This document shows, piece by piece, positions 56,501 to 63,259 of a DNA stretch of 64,000 nt. Made by a program: the position numbers and the translations under genes. Origin of the DNA: an uncultured Desulfovibrio sp. (GTDB lineage: Bacteria; Desulfobacterota; Desulfovibrionia; Desulfovibrionales; Desulfovibrionaceae); contig NZ_CALUWO010000010.1 of NCBI RefSeq assembly GCF_944324505.1, positions 1 through 64,000 on the forward strand, written 5' to 3'. A model generated the notes under the pieces. That model worked only from the letters and a program-made list of their open reading frames with translations, was not told where the DNA came from and searched no databases. Positions within the stretch are counted from its first letter, which is position 1. Each line of letters opens with the position of its first letter.

Positions 56501-57099
56501 TGACCTCCTGCGGCACCTGCCTGGAAGGGCTGGCCCGCACAGGGCTGACGGAGCAGTTCCCCGGCCTGGGCCAGCGGGATATCATGCAGCTGGTGCTGCC
56601 CCTGCTCAGCAAGGATCAGCTGGAACATACCCTGCCGCCGGATTCGACCCTTATCTATCATGGCTCGTGTCACAGCGAATGGGCGGGCATTCCCGCAGCC
56701 AAGGGACAGAAGCAGGTGGTGTCTGCCCTGTCCACCTTCTCCGGGGCCAAGATCGTGCTCAATGGCGGCTGCTGCGGTGAATCGGGCATGGGGGCCATGA
56801 CTTCGCCCGACATCTACAATCTGCTGCGCGTGCGCAAGGAAAAGGCCCTGCAACAGGCCATTGCCGAAATCGACAAGCCCGAGAGCGGCCTCAAGACGGC
56901 CAACCAGCCGCCGGTGCTGGTGAGCTGCCCGTCCTGCAAGATCGGCATTGCCCGCTGCCTCATCAACATGCATGACAAGCGGCCCGTGCTGCACGTGGCC
57001 GAATGGGTGGCCGGCATGATCGATGGTGAAGACCGTCGCCAGAGCTTCCGCCGTCGTCTCAACGAGACCAAGGGCGACGTGCGCGTGGTGGAGGGATAG
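53521..57099 (+). CDS. FAD/Fe-S D-lactate dehydrogenase-type oxidoreductase fused to CCG domains
   Basis: A 1192-residue single-chain enzyme. The FAD-binding PCMH domain (~120-360) shows IPRGGGSGMTGGAVP and DPASKQAASIGGNVSENAGG, followed by the FAD oxidase C-terminal domain with SHMHAGDGNCHVNIP and EVSGEHGIGITK. Two 4Fe-4S motifs come next (CTRCGKCKHVCP and CTACGRCQANCP), then two CCG (cysteine-rich) domains (FPGCGGALFYDR with LCCGYPLL, and HGSCHSEW with GGCCGESG). Such fusions in Desulfovibrio act as D-lactate dehydrogenases, passing electrons from the FAD to the Fe-S centres and on to the membrane; related enzymes use glycolate or other 2-hydroxy acids. It is followed after five bases by a membrane-protein gene. 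Confidence 0.88.
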   Translation: MAHKGPHISISPDYVVNRILRININDFEEWPESVRHLAIAIAEELFLVAYNPFIDADTVRASVRERLEREALSLAHYYATALSEGITMFWSAHEAEMDFRRKLTETLREILPDECILTDPGSLIGAATDATDLRMELPLLVVEPDNTEQVSALIRLANEMKFALIPRGGGSGMTGGAVPARRRTVIVSLARLTHIGPIDLEAMTVTCQAGANTQAVITAVAEKGALFSVDPASKQAASIGGNVSENAGGPMAFEYGTTLDNLLWWRMVTPTGEIITVERENHPRHKILPEEIAVFVVRDVSGGVRNVIHLRGDEIRLPGLGKDVTNKALGGLPGMQKEGVDGIITEACFILHPKPRYKRVMVLEFFGRSMHPAAVVVRELVALRNRIREEGDYAHLSALEEFNAKYVQAIDYKRKSQKYSDLPISVIILQVDGDDPYLLDKCVGDIVSVVEEQENVDIIVAQDDKEAERFWEDRHRLSAIAKRTSGFKLNEDVVIPMDRIPDFALFLEQLNLECTAQAYRFALQETGRLPGFPMEDKEFNREFSFASKVAAGDVPAAELSDVEYWKRAQDYMAALAEKYPHLAKKMVKIRDYMEAGRIVVASHMHAGDGNCHVNIPVNSNDHRMLEEAEETAARVMAECQEMGGEVSGEHGIGITKIAFFSKEKMDALRAFKERVDPRDVMNPAKLVYRELPVRPFTFSFNHLIRDLNESGLPDKERLTDLLSAVQVCTRCGKCKHVCPMNYPERSMQYHPRNKNMVLGMLIEAVYYSQVNKGSIDENLLYWLRDLVEHCTACGRCQANCPVKIPSGDVALSLRALLEHENAGGHPLKKRALDWLVQDVEHRVPKAAKMASLGQKMQNRLLGFVPEFWKRRMHSPLFSGRGPKTGYTNLYEALRLHRGSVFSPTEIIQGTPCVIYFPGCGGALFYDRIGISSIMLLLRAGFAVAVPPRHLCCGYPLLAAGMDTEFEDNLAMNRQYLASMVRALSKQGFEVSHLVTSCGTCLEGLARTGLTEQFPGLGQRDIMQLVLPLLSKDQLEHTLPPDSTLIYHGSCHSEWAGIPAAKGQKQVVSALSTFSGAKIVLNGGCCGESGMGAMTSPDIYNLLRVRKEKALQQAIAEIDKPESGLKTANQPPVLVSCPSCKIGIARCLINMHDKRPVLHVAEWVAGMIDGEDRRQSFRRRLNETKGDVRVVEG

Positions 57100-57104
57100 C
57101 CCCC

Positions 57105-59165
57105 GTGCGTGCCCCCGCCGTGGTGGTGCGGCCGGAAGAACTCTTCCGGCCGTCCCGCCTGGTCTGCATGCTGGCGCTGCTGCTGTTTGTGCCGTGCTGC
57201 TGGGGGCTGGCCTTTCTGTTTCCGCGCGGGGATGACTTTGAGCTGGTCACCCGCGCCATGTTCTTTCTGGATCTGCCCGGCGCGCTCTACGAAACGGGCC
57301 GGCAGTGGCTGCTGTCCGGCGGGGAATACAGCCTGCATTTCTTGCAGGTTTTTCTGGGCAAGGCGCCCGAATCCCTGTTGCTGTGCGGTCTGGTCTGCGG
57401 CCTGGTGCTGAGTCTTTACGGCCTGGCCTTTTACGGCCTGGCCCGAACGCTGTCACCCGCCCTGCCGCACCGGCTGGGCCTGTTCTGCGGTCTGCTGGCC
57501 ATGCTGGGGCTGTGCTGCTGCCATGCGCGGTTCTGGCAGTTCTATGCCTTTTCCCAAAGTCTGCGCAGCGCGCTGCCGCCCGCCCTGTGGTGCCTTCTGC
57601 TGCTCCTGCTCTGCCGTCTCTGGCTGGCGGATCCTCCCGACCGGCCCGGACGCCGGCGCCGGGCCATGCTGCTGGCCGTGCTGACGGCCGGCATGGGGCA
57701 GCTTTCGGCCCTGGCTGTTCTGGCCCTGACGGCGGGCTGCGCCATACTGGCAGCCATACACCAGCATCCGGCACGGCGGGACATGCTGCGGGTTCTGCTG
57801 GCGGCCGCAGCGGGGGGGCTGCTGGTGTTTCTTGCTCCGGGATACTGGACCGCCCAGGCATCCCGCGTTGTCCCGCACGGTTGGGAAATGCTGGAACAGG
57901 ACTGGGGGCGGGCGCTTTCCTTTCTCTGGCATGGTCCCTGGCTGCTGCTCGTCGCGGGGCTGGCCCTGTGCCTGCCCCATGCCCAGGGGCAGGGACGCAC
58001 CAGTCCGCAGCCCCTTTCCCCCGATATTCCGGCCCTGCGCCCCGCCTGGCTGGCTGCCCTGACTGCCGTGGCCTTTCTGCTGGTGTCGCTGTTCATGGTG
58101 ATCCTGCGTGCCGCCGGGGATGCCTTCAGCCTGGAAGCCGATGTCCTGGGGGCCTCGCTGGCGGTCTACGGCAGTGTGGCGCTGGGCATGATGCTCTTTC
58201 CCCTGCTGGGGCGCGCTCATCTCTGGCTGCTGGTGCATGGTCGCGTCATGAACCTGCTGCTGACGGCGCTGCTGCTCTGCCTCTGTGCGGGGAGCAGCAA
58301 CTGGCGGGAAACGGCCCTGCATGCGGCCAGCGGCAGCTGGGTGGTCAGCGGTGATGCCTATCAGGAGCGCTATAACTGGCTCTGGGACATGGGCATGGCC
58401 TATACCCCTCTGGATGCGCCCAGCCGGTTCGGCATCTGGGCGGAGTGGCGGGATGGCCCGCATGAGCTGGCCATCAACGAGCTGTTGCCGCGAGTGGTGG
58501 TGCGTGCCCTGCCGGATGTGGCGCTGCCCGTCTTTACCGGCGACCCTCTGCGGCAGTATCCCCTGCACTGGCCCAATCTCTGGGCGGCCTGGATGTTTGG
58601 CGTGGGCAGCGTGCGCATGAGTCCGCCCCAGTGGTATGACGAGTGGACACAGGAGCTGCGCCGCGTGGCCGACGGTACCCTGCCGGCGGAGGAGGGTGGC
58701 TCGCCCCTGGCCCTGCCGGTTCCCTCGGTGCTGCACGATCTGGGGGTACGGCATATCTGGCTGGCAGCCTGCCGGGCCGTGCCCAATGCCACCTTTGCCG
58801 AAGCCTGGCTGGTGCTGGACATGGCGCAGGCCCTGCCGTCTCCGCAGGCCGAGACGCTGGAGGTCTGGCGTCTCAATCCCGTGGACCCGCGCCGTATGCT
58901 GCCCTTGCAGGGGCAGCACGTGCTGGCCGGCGAGCTGCTGCATGCGCATGCGCGCATGCCGGCCTGGCTGGAAACAACGGTGCTGCGTCTGGTGGCCAGC
59001 CGCATGCCCCTGATCTGTGCCCGTCTGGATGGCCGCAGCGGGCATACGGTCTACGCGGTGCCGCTGTCCATTGCCGCCAACCGGCGCGATGAGCTGCCCG
59101 GCATGGTCCTGCGTCTGGCCGGACAGACAGTGGTGCTGCCCTGTGACGGGCTGTCGCAGCCGTAG
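57105..59165 (+). CDS. Large membrane protein of the DUF6056 type
   Basis: A 686-residue membrane protein with about ten transmembrane segments in the first ~390 residues and a soluble C-terminal part. The N-terminal region with FPRGDDFELV and the overall layout recall DUF6056, a glycosyltransferase-like membrane family, but the match is from memory. GTG 57105 is taken as the start with GGAGGG before it. It is only five bases downstream of the dehydrogenase fusion, so it is probably translated from the same mRNA. No clear functional link to lactate oxidation is visible. Confidence 0.65.
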   Translation: MRAPAVVVRPEELFRPSRLVCMLALLLFVPCCWGLAFLFPRGDDFELVTRAMFFLDLPGALYETGRQWLLSGGEYSLHFLQVFLGKAPESLLLCGLVCGLVLSLYGLAFYGLARTLSPALPHRLGLFCGLLAMLGLCCCHARFWQFYAFSQSLRSALPPALWCLLLLLLCRLWLADPPDRPGRRRRAMLLAVLTAGMGQLSALAVLALTAGCAILAAIHQHPARRDMLRVLLAAAAGGLLVFLAPGYWTAQASRVVPHGWEMLEQDWGRALSFLWHGPWLLLVAGLALCLPHAQGQGRTSPQPLSPDIPALRPAWLAALTAVAFLLVSLFMVILRAAGDAFSLEADVLGASLAVYGSVALGMMLFPLLGRAHLWLLVHGRVMNLLLTALLLCLCAGSSNWRETALHAASGSWVVSGDAYQERYNWLWDMGMAYTPLDAPSRFGIWAEWRDGPHELAINELLPRVVVRALPDVALPVFTGDPLRQYPLHWPNLWAAWMFGVGSVRMSPPQWYDEWTQELRRVADGTLPAEEGGSPLALPVPSVLHDLGVRHIWLAACRAVPNATFAEAWLVLDMAQALPSPQAETLEVWRLNPVDPRRMLPLQGQHVLAGELLHAHARMPAWLETTVLRLVASRMPLICARLDGRSGHTVYAVPLSIAANRRDELPGMVLRLAGQTVVLPCDGLSQP

Positions 59166-59313
59166 CGCCTGTGTCGTCAACGCCGCATGGCCTGCGGGTC
59201 TGCGCTGCCCTGCCGGCTGCTTCCGCGCGTCGTGCGGGCCTGTACCTGCCTTCGTTGTTTTGACCGCTTCTCTGCGGTCGCATTTCTGAGCAGCGTCGTT
59301 CTTTCCCGTGAAT

Positions 59314-59329
59314 CTGCCTGCGCAGGCAG
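59314..59329. repeat. 16-bp palindrome in the gap before the apbE terminator
   Basis: CTGCCTGCGCAGGCAG is a perfect palindrome at 59314-59329 in the 59166-59480 gap. It may be a binding site or a weak terminator of the membrane-protein gene; nothing else is visible in the gap apart from the hairpin at 59421. Confidence 0.5.
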
Positions 59330-59420
59330 GGCTGCAAGGCGCGCTGTCGTTTTCTGGCGACAGGCGTCTGCTGTGTGCCCGCAGCGCCATGACCCGAGCA
59401 TGGCAGGGGACGCAACGAGA

Positions 59421-59457
59421 AAAAGCGCACGGCGGAGTGGTTCCGCCGTGCGCTTTT
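59421..59457. terminator. Bidirectional terminator between the dehydrogenase unit and the Rnf-apbE operon
   Basis: AAAAGCGCACGGCGGA (59421-59436) pairs perfectly with TCCGCCGTGCGCTTTT (59442-59457). The outer A/T runs give a T tract in both directions. It ends the minus-strand rnf-apbE transcript 24 bases past the apbE stop, and also serves the plus-strand gene on the left. Confidence 0.85.
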
Positions 59458-59480
59458 CGTGCGTTCTGGCTGCCGGGGTA

Positions 59481-60470
59481 TCAGGCCGGCCAGCGTCTGG
59501 AGCGGTAGGGCTGTCCTCCGGCATCCAGGACAAAGGCGGCACAGTGCTGTGCCTGGGCCAGGCCGGGAACAGCAGGAGCCGGCGCCAGGGAAAGGCCCGT
59601 GGCCAGGGCATCGGCCTGGCAGCAGCTGTCGGCCACGATGCTGCAACTGAGCAGGCGCGAGGGCCGTCCGTTTTGCGGCGCCAGCAGGTGCGGCGTCTTC
59701 TGTTCGTAATTGCCGGATGTGGCAATGGCCGCATTGCGCAGGGGGAAGACGGCGGGATAGACATGCCGCTTGTAGGGGTCTTCCACGGCCACGCACCAGT
59801 CCCCGCCATCGGCATTGTGGCCGCGGGCCATGATGTCGCCCCCGGCTTCCACCAGGTGATTGGGGCAGCCGCTGCGGGCGAGAACGGCGGACATGGCGTC
59901 CACAATGGCCCCCTTGGCAATGCCGTCCAGGGTGACGCCCATTCCCTGACGTTCCAGGCGCACGCGGGAGCCGTCCAGGCGGACATGCCGGCTTCCCACC
60001 AGGTCCAGGGCGTCGCGGCGCCGGGCGGCATCCGCGTTTTCGGGCAGCTGGAGCAGCGGCAGCACGGTGACGTCAAAAGCGCCCTGGGTGGCGTGGTGCA
60101 GGGCCTGCGCCTGCCGTAGCAGGGAAAGCAGTTCCTCGGGGGCATGGTCAAGGCGGCCCTGCTCATTGAGGACGCTCAGGGCCGAGGCGGCGCTGTGCCG
60201 GTCAAAGAGGGCGGCCAGGCGGTGCCCTTCGTGCAGGGCGCGGTCCACGGCTTCCGCAGCCAGGGCTGCGGGGGCCTGGGCCACATGCACATTGACCACC
60301 GTGCCCATGAAAAGATCCGCCCGCTTGTACAGCGGCTGCACATCAAGCCCCAGCGCCCGCACAGAGGCAGGCAGGAAGCCGGACGTGAGCAGGGCGGCGC
60401 CGCCCATGAGCAGGCCGCGCAGCATCTGACGGCGGCTGCACGCCGAAGAAAGGAAGGATGTGCTCTGCAT
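59481..60470 (-). CDS. apbE: FAD:protein FMN transferase (ApbE), Tat-exported
   Basis: A 329-residue flavin transferase that attaches FMN to threonine in Rnf/Nqr-type proteins. The twin-arginine signal is SRRQMLRGLLMGGAALL (RR at residues 13-14), so it acts in the periplasm. Family motifs visible include DGIAKGAIVDAMSAV, EAGGDIMARG, ATSGNYEQ and ADALATGL. The normal H-x-x-D-P motif reads HLLAP, with Ala in place of Asp, a change that could lower activity unless compensated. It begins two bases after rnfB, so it is the last gene of the rnf operon. Confidence 0.93.
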   Translation of the reverse strand: MQSTSFLSSACSRRQMLRGLLMGGAALLTSGFLPASVRALGLDVQPLYKRADLFMGTVVNVHVAQAPAALAAEAVDRALHEGHRLAALFDRHSAASALSVLNEQGRLDHAPEELLSLLRQAQALHHATQGAFDVTVLPLLQLPENADAARRRDALDLVGSRHVRLDGSRVRLERQGMGVTLDGIAKGAIVDAMSAVLARSGCPNHLVEAGGDIMARGHNADGGDWCVAVEDPYKRHVYPAVFPLRNAAIATSGNYEQKTPHLLAPQNGRPSRLLSCSIVADSCCQADALATGLSLAPAPAVPGLAQAQHCAAFVLDAGGQPYRSRRWPA

Positions 60471-60472
60471 GA

Positions 60473-61375
60473 TTACTCCTGCGCGGGGGCCTGCGGCGCG
60501 GCGGTCGCGGGGGCGGGTTTGCGGTCAATGGGAACAGAGGGATCGTCCAGGACCACGGGGGGCGTGGTGCGGGGGCGCGTCAGGCGGAAGATGTGGCGCG
60601 CACAGCTGTAGACGCAGGCCTCGTTGCATTCGCTGCCGTAGGACAGGCATTGCAGATGATCCACCACAATGCGGTTGTTTTCCAGGCGCACGGCCTTGGC
60701 CGGGCAGGCCTTGATGCAGCGCCCGCACTTGATGCAGCCGCTGTCGCAGACATCGGTCACGGCGCGCAGCTTGTCGCGGGTATTGCAGTACACGGCCACG
60801 CGGGCACGCTTGGGAATCAGTTCCAGGGCATCGCGGGGGCAGGTTTCCACGCAGCGCCCGCAGCCGATGCACTTGCTGACGTTGACCTGCACCAGGCCGT
60901 TCTTGATTTCCATGGCCTCAAAGGGGCAGGCCACCACACAGTCGCCGAAGCCCAGGCAGGAATACTTGCAGGTATCCACCCCGCCGCGCAGCATGGCCGC
61001 GGCCGCGCAGGAGGGCATGCCGTGATACTGGTAGCGCAGGGCCACATTGCCCGCTACCTTGTCGCAGCGGCGCAGCGAGACCAGGGGTTCGGCCTCGGAA
61101 ACGGTCTTGCCGGTGAGTTCGCCCACGGCAATGCTGGTCTGGGCGCCGCCGGCGCAGCATTTGTTGGCCGGAATGGCAGGATCGCTGACCACGGCGGCAG
61201 CATAGCCTTCGCAGCCGGCAAAGCCGCAGCCGCCGCAGTTGGCGCCTGGCAGCACCTCCAGCACGGCTTCGACGCGGGGGTCTTCCTTGATGTAGAAAAC
61301 CCGCGACGCCACGGCCAGAATGGCGGCAGCCACCAGGCCCAGCGAAAACAACGTGATGATGGAAGTCAAAACCAT
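60473..61375 (-). CDS. rnfB: Rnf complex subunit B (ferredoxin-type electron entry)
   Basis: A 300-residue electron-entry subunit. A single N-terminal membrane segment (TSIITLFSLGLVAAAILAVA) precedes the RnfB 4Fe-4S domain (NCGGCGFAGCEGYA; Cys 47, 50, 55 and 73 or 74). Ferredoxin-type motifs follow: C136-C140-C146-C150, C169-C172-C175-C179 and C214-C217-C220-C224, then a last cysteine group after ~243. The C-terminal tail is Pro/Ala-rich. The protein is longer than the simplest RnfB and carries several clusters, as in Desulfovibrio. It passes electrons between ferredoxin and the membrane part of the complex. Confidence 0.96.
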   Translation of the reverse strand: MVLTSIITLFSLGLVAAAILAVASRVFYIKEDPRVEAVLEVLPGANCGGCGFAGCEGYAAAVVSDPAIPANKCCAGGAQTSIAVGELTGKTVSEAEPLVSLRRCDKVAGNVALRYQYHGMPSCAAAAMLRGGVDTCKYSCLGFGDCVVACPFEAMEIKNGLVQVNVSKCIGCGRCVETCPRDALELIPKRARVAVYCNTRDKLRAVTDVCDSGCIKCGRCIKACPAKAVRLENNRIVVDHLQCLSYGSECNEACVYSCARHIFRLTRPRTTPPVVLDDPSVPIDRKPAPATAAPQAPAQE

Positions 61376-61418
61376 AAGTCTATCCTCGTCCGCGCAGGGC
61401 GGAAGGTTCGGCCTGACG

Positions 61419-61994
61419 TTATTGCGCCATGCCCTTGAAGCCCATGAAGGCCAGCGACATAAGACCCGCCATGATCAGCGCGATGGGCGTACCCGCCAGC
61501 GCCTTGGGCAGGCGGCAGGTATCCAGCCGTTCGCGGATGCCCGCCATGAGCAGCAGGGCCAGCGTGAAGCCCAGACCGGACGCCAGACCATAGAGAACCG
61601 AGGTCAGCAGGTCGTATTCCTCGCGCTGCACAAGGATGGTCACGCCCATGACCGCGCAGTTGGTGGTGATGAGCGGCAGGAAGATGCCCAGCGCGGAATA
61701 GAGCGGGGGGACCATCTTTTTGAGGAACATTTCCACAAACTGCACCAGCGAGGCAATGACCACAATGAAGACGATGGTCTGGAGGTAGCCCAGGCCGTAG
61801 GGGGTCAGGACATAGCGCTGCATGAGCCAGGTGCAGGCCGTGGACACGATGATGACAAAGATCACCGCGCCCCCCATGCCCAGGGCCACGCCTTTTTCCT
61901 TGGAGCAGCCCAGGTAGGGGCAGTTGCCCAGATACTGGGCCAGCACGATGTTGTTGACGAAGATGGCGGCGATGAAAAGCTGAAAGATGTCCAT
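61419..61994 (-). CDS. rnfA: Rnf complex subunit A
   Basis: A 191-residue, six-pass membrane protein of the RnfA/NqrE family. Visible patterns are FVNNIVLAQYLGNCPYLGCSKE near the start (with the Cys that ligates the membrane 2Fe-2S cluster shared with RnfE), ITTNCAVMGVTILVQ in the middle (second Cys) and a final segment near ALIMAGLMSLAFMG. RnfA and RnfE form the ion-channel-like, Fe-S-bearing core. Seven bases separate it from rnfE upstream. Confidence 0.96.
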   Translation of the reverse strand: MDIFQLFIAAIFVNNIVLAQYLGNCPYLGCSKEKGVALGMGGAVIFVIIVSTACTWLMQRYVLTPYGLGYLQTIVFIVVIASLVQFVEMFLKKMVPPLYSALGIFLPLITTNCAVMGVTILVQREEYDLLTSVLYGLASGLGFTLALLLMAGIRERLDTCRLPKALAGTPIALIMAGLMSLAFMGFKGMAQ

Positions 61995-62001
61995 GCGCTT
62001 C

Positions 62002-62670
62002 CTACTCCTTCTCCATGGCGTTGCAGCAGCCGCAGCCGTTGCAGCCTATGGGCGCGGGATCCTTGAGACCCTTGCGGCGGGCCTGCCAGACGTTGATGAC
62101 GTTCATGCAGGCCAGAATGAGGCCCAGACAGATGAAGGCGCCCGGCGCCTGCACCATGATGCGCAGCGGCTCGAAGCCGTCCCACATGACGGGATTGCCG
62201 AACCAGGTGCCGTTGCCCAGGATTTCGCGCAGCGATCCCAGGAAGGTGAGGGAGATGGTATAGCCCAGACCGATGCCCAGACCGTCGGCCACCGAGGCCG
62301 CCACGCCATTCTTGGCGGCAAAGGCTTCGGCGCGGGCAAGGATGATGCAGTTCACCACGATGAGCGGCACAAAGATGCCCAGCTGCTGGTAGAGCGGGTA
62401 GGCATAGGCCTGCATGAGCAGTTCCACAGCCACCACCAGCGAGGCCGCAATGACGATGAAGCAGGCAATGCGGACCTTTTTGGGAATGATGCCGCGCACC
62501 ATGGAAATGAGCATGTTGGACAGCACCAGCACGAAAATGACGGCGGCGCCCATGCCCAGGCCGTTATTGGCGGAATTGGTCACGGCCAGGGTGGGGCAAA
62601 GCCCCAGCACCAGACGGAAGGGGGGCAGGTCCTGCCACAGGCCCTTGGTAAATTCATGCATTACGCTCAT
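62002..62670 (-). CDS. rnfE: Rnf complex subunit E with cysteine-rich C-terminal tail
   Basis: A 222-residue, six-pass membrane protein of the RnfE/NqrD family. The conserved Cys of the intramembrane 2Fe-2S cluster is seen in LVLGLCPTLAVTNSANNGLG, and a second in VPLIVVNCIILARAE. The tail is unusual: after the last membrane segment it ends IGCNGCGCCNAMEKE, with Cys 210, 213, 215 and 216. I do not recall this from standard RnfE, so it may bind a metal or link to another subunit. It lies nine bases after rnfG and seven before rnfA. Confidence 0.95.
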   Translation of the reverse strand: MSVMHEFTKGLWQDLPPFRLVLGLCPTLAVTNSANNGLGMGAAVIFVLVLSNMLISMVRGIIPKKVRIACFIVIAASLVVAVELLMQAYAYPLYQQLGIFVPLIVVNCIILARAEAFAAKNGVAASVADGLGIGLGYTISLTFLGSLREILGNGTWFGNPVMWDGFEPLRIMVQAPGAFICLGLILACMNVINVWQARRKGLKDPAPIGCNGCGCCNAMEKE

Positions 62671-62679
62671 GACAACTCC

Positions 62680-63258
62680 TTATCGGGCCCATTTCTTGAG
62701 GATTTCCGGCTTCAGGGCCTTGTAGACCTGGGCGGCATTGTTCACCGCCGTCACAGCGCCGGAGGAAGAAATGGTGGCGCCGGAAACCGCGTCGATGCTG
62801 CCCCCCTGCGCCTTGAGGGCCACGGGCAGGCCCGTTCCCACAAACTGTCCGGTGAAGGCCGGTTCGGCAATGCGCATGCCGAGGCCGGGGGTTTCCTTGA
62901 GAGAGGTGGTGCCGATGCCCGCCAGGGAATCATCGGCCACATTGAAGCCCACCATGACGCCCACGTCGCCGCCATAGCCCTTGCCCATGTCTTCTATGGC
63001 CACTCCCACCAGTTTTCCGCCCTGCATGGCCGGAAAAACGTAGATGCGGCGGCCGTCAGGCAGGGAAAAATTCATGCGGTCGGCAATGGGGTCATTTTCC
63101 ATGCTGGCAAAGACGCGCTTGATGGCCGGACCCTGCACGTAGGTGAGCACCTGTTCCTCGATGCCGGGAGCCGTGACCATCTTCAGATAGGAAAGGGCAA
63201 AGCCGCTCAGCCCGCACAGGGCCGAGAGCACCACGATCATGCGGATAATGTCACCCAT
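62680..63258 (-). CDS. rnfG: Rnf complex subunit G (covalent FMN)
   Basis: A 192-residue subunit with one N-terminal membrane segment (IIRMIVVLSALCGLSGFALS) and a periplasmic domain. The flavinylation motif is DAVSGATISS, with the FMN-accepting Thr162 in S-G-A-T, so it is a substrate of ApbE in the same operon. The FMN lets RnfG pass electrons between the membrane core and the other subunits. One base separates it from rnfD upstream. Confidence 0.95.
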   Translation of the reverse strand: MGDIIRMIVVLSALCGLSGFALSYLKMVTAPGIEEQVLTYVQGPAIKRVFASMENDPIADRMNFSLPDGRRIYVFPAMQGGKLVGVAIEDMGKGYGGDVGVMVGFNVADDSLAGIGTTSLKETPGLGMRIAEPAFTGQFVGTGLPVALKAQGGSIDAVSGATISSSGAVTAVNNAAQVYKALKPEILKKWAR

Positions 63259-63259
63259 G

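Noticed and set aside
53515..56994. 1159-codon open frame antisense to the dehydrogenase fusion
   Set aside because: The sense frame contains complete FAD, Fe-S and CCG motifs; the antisense has none.
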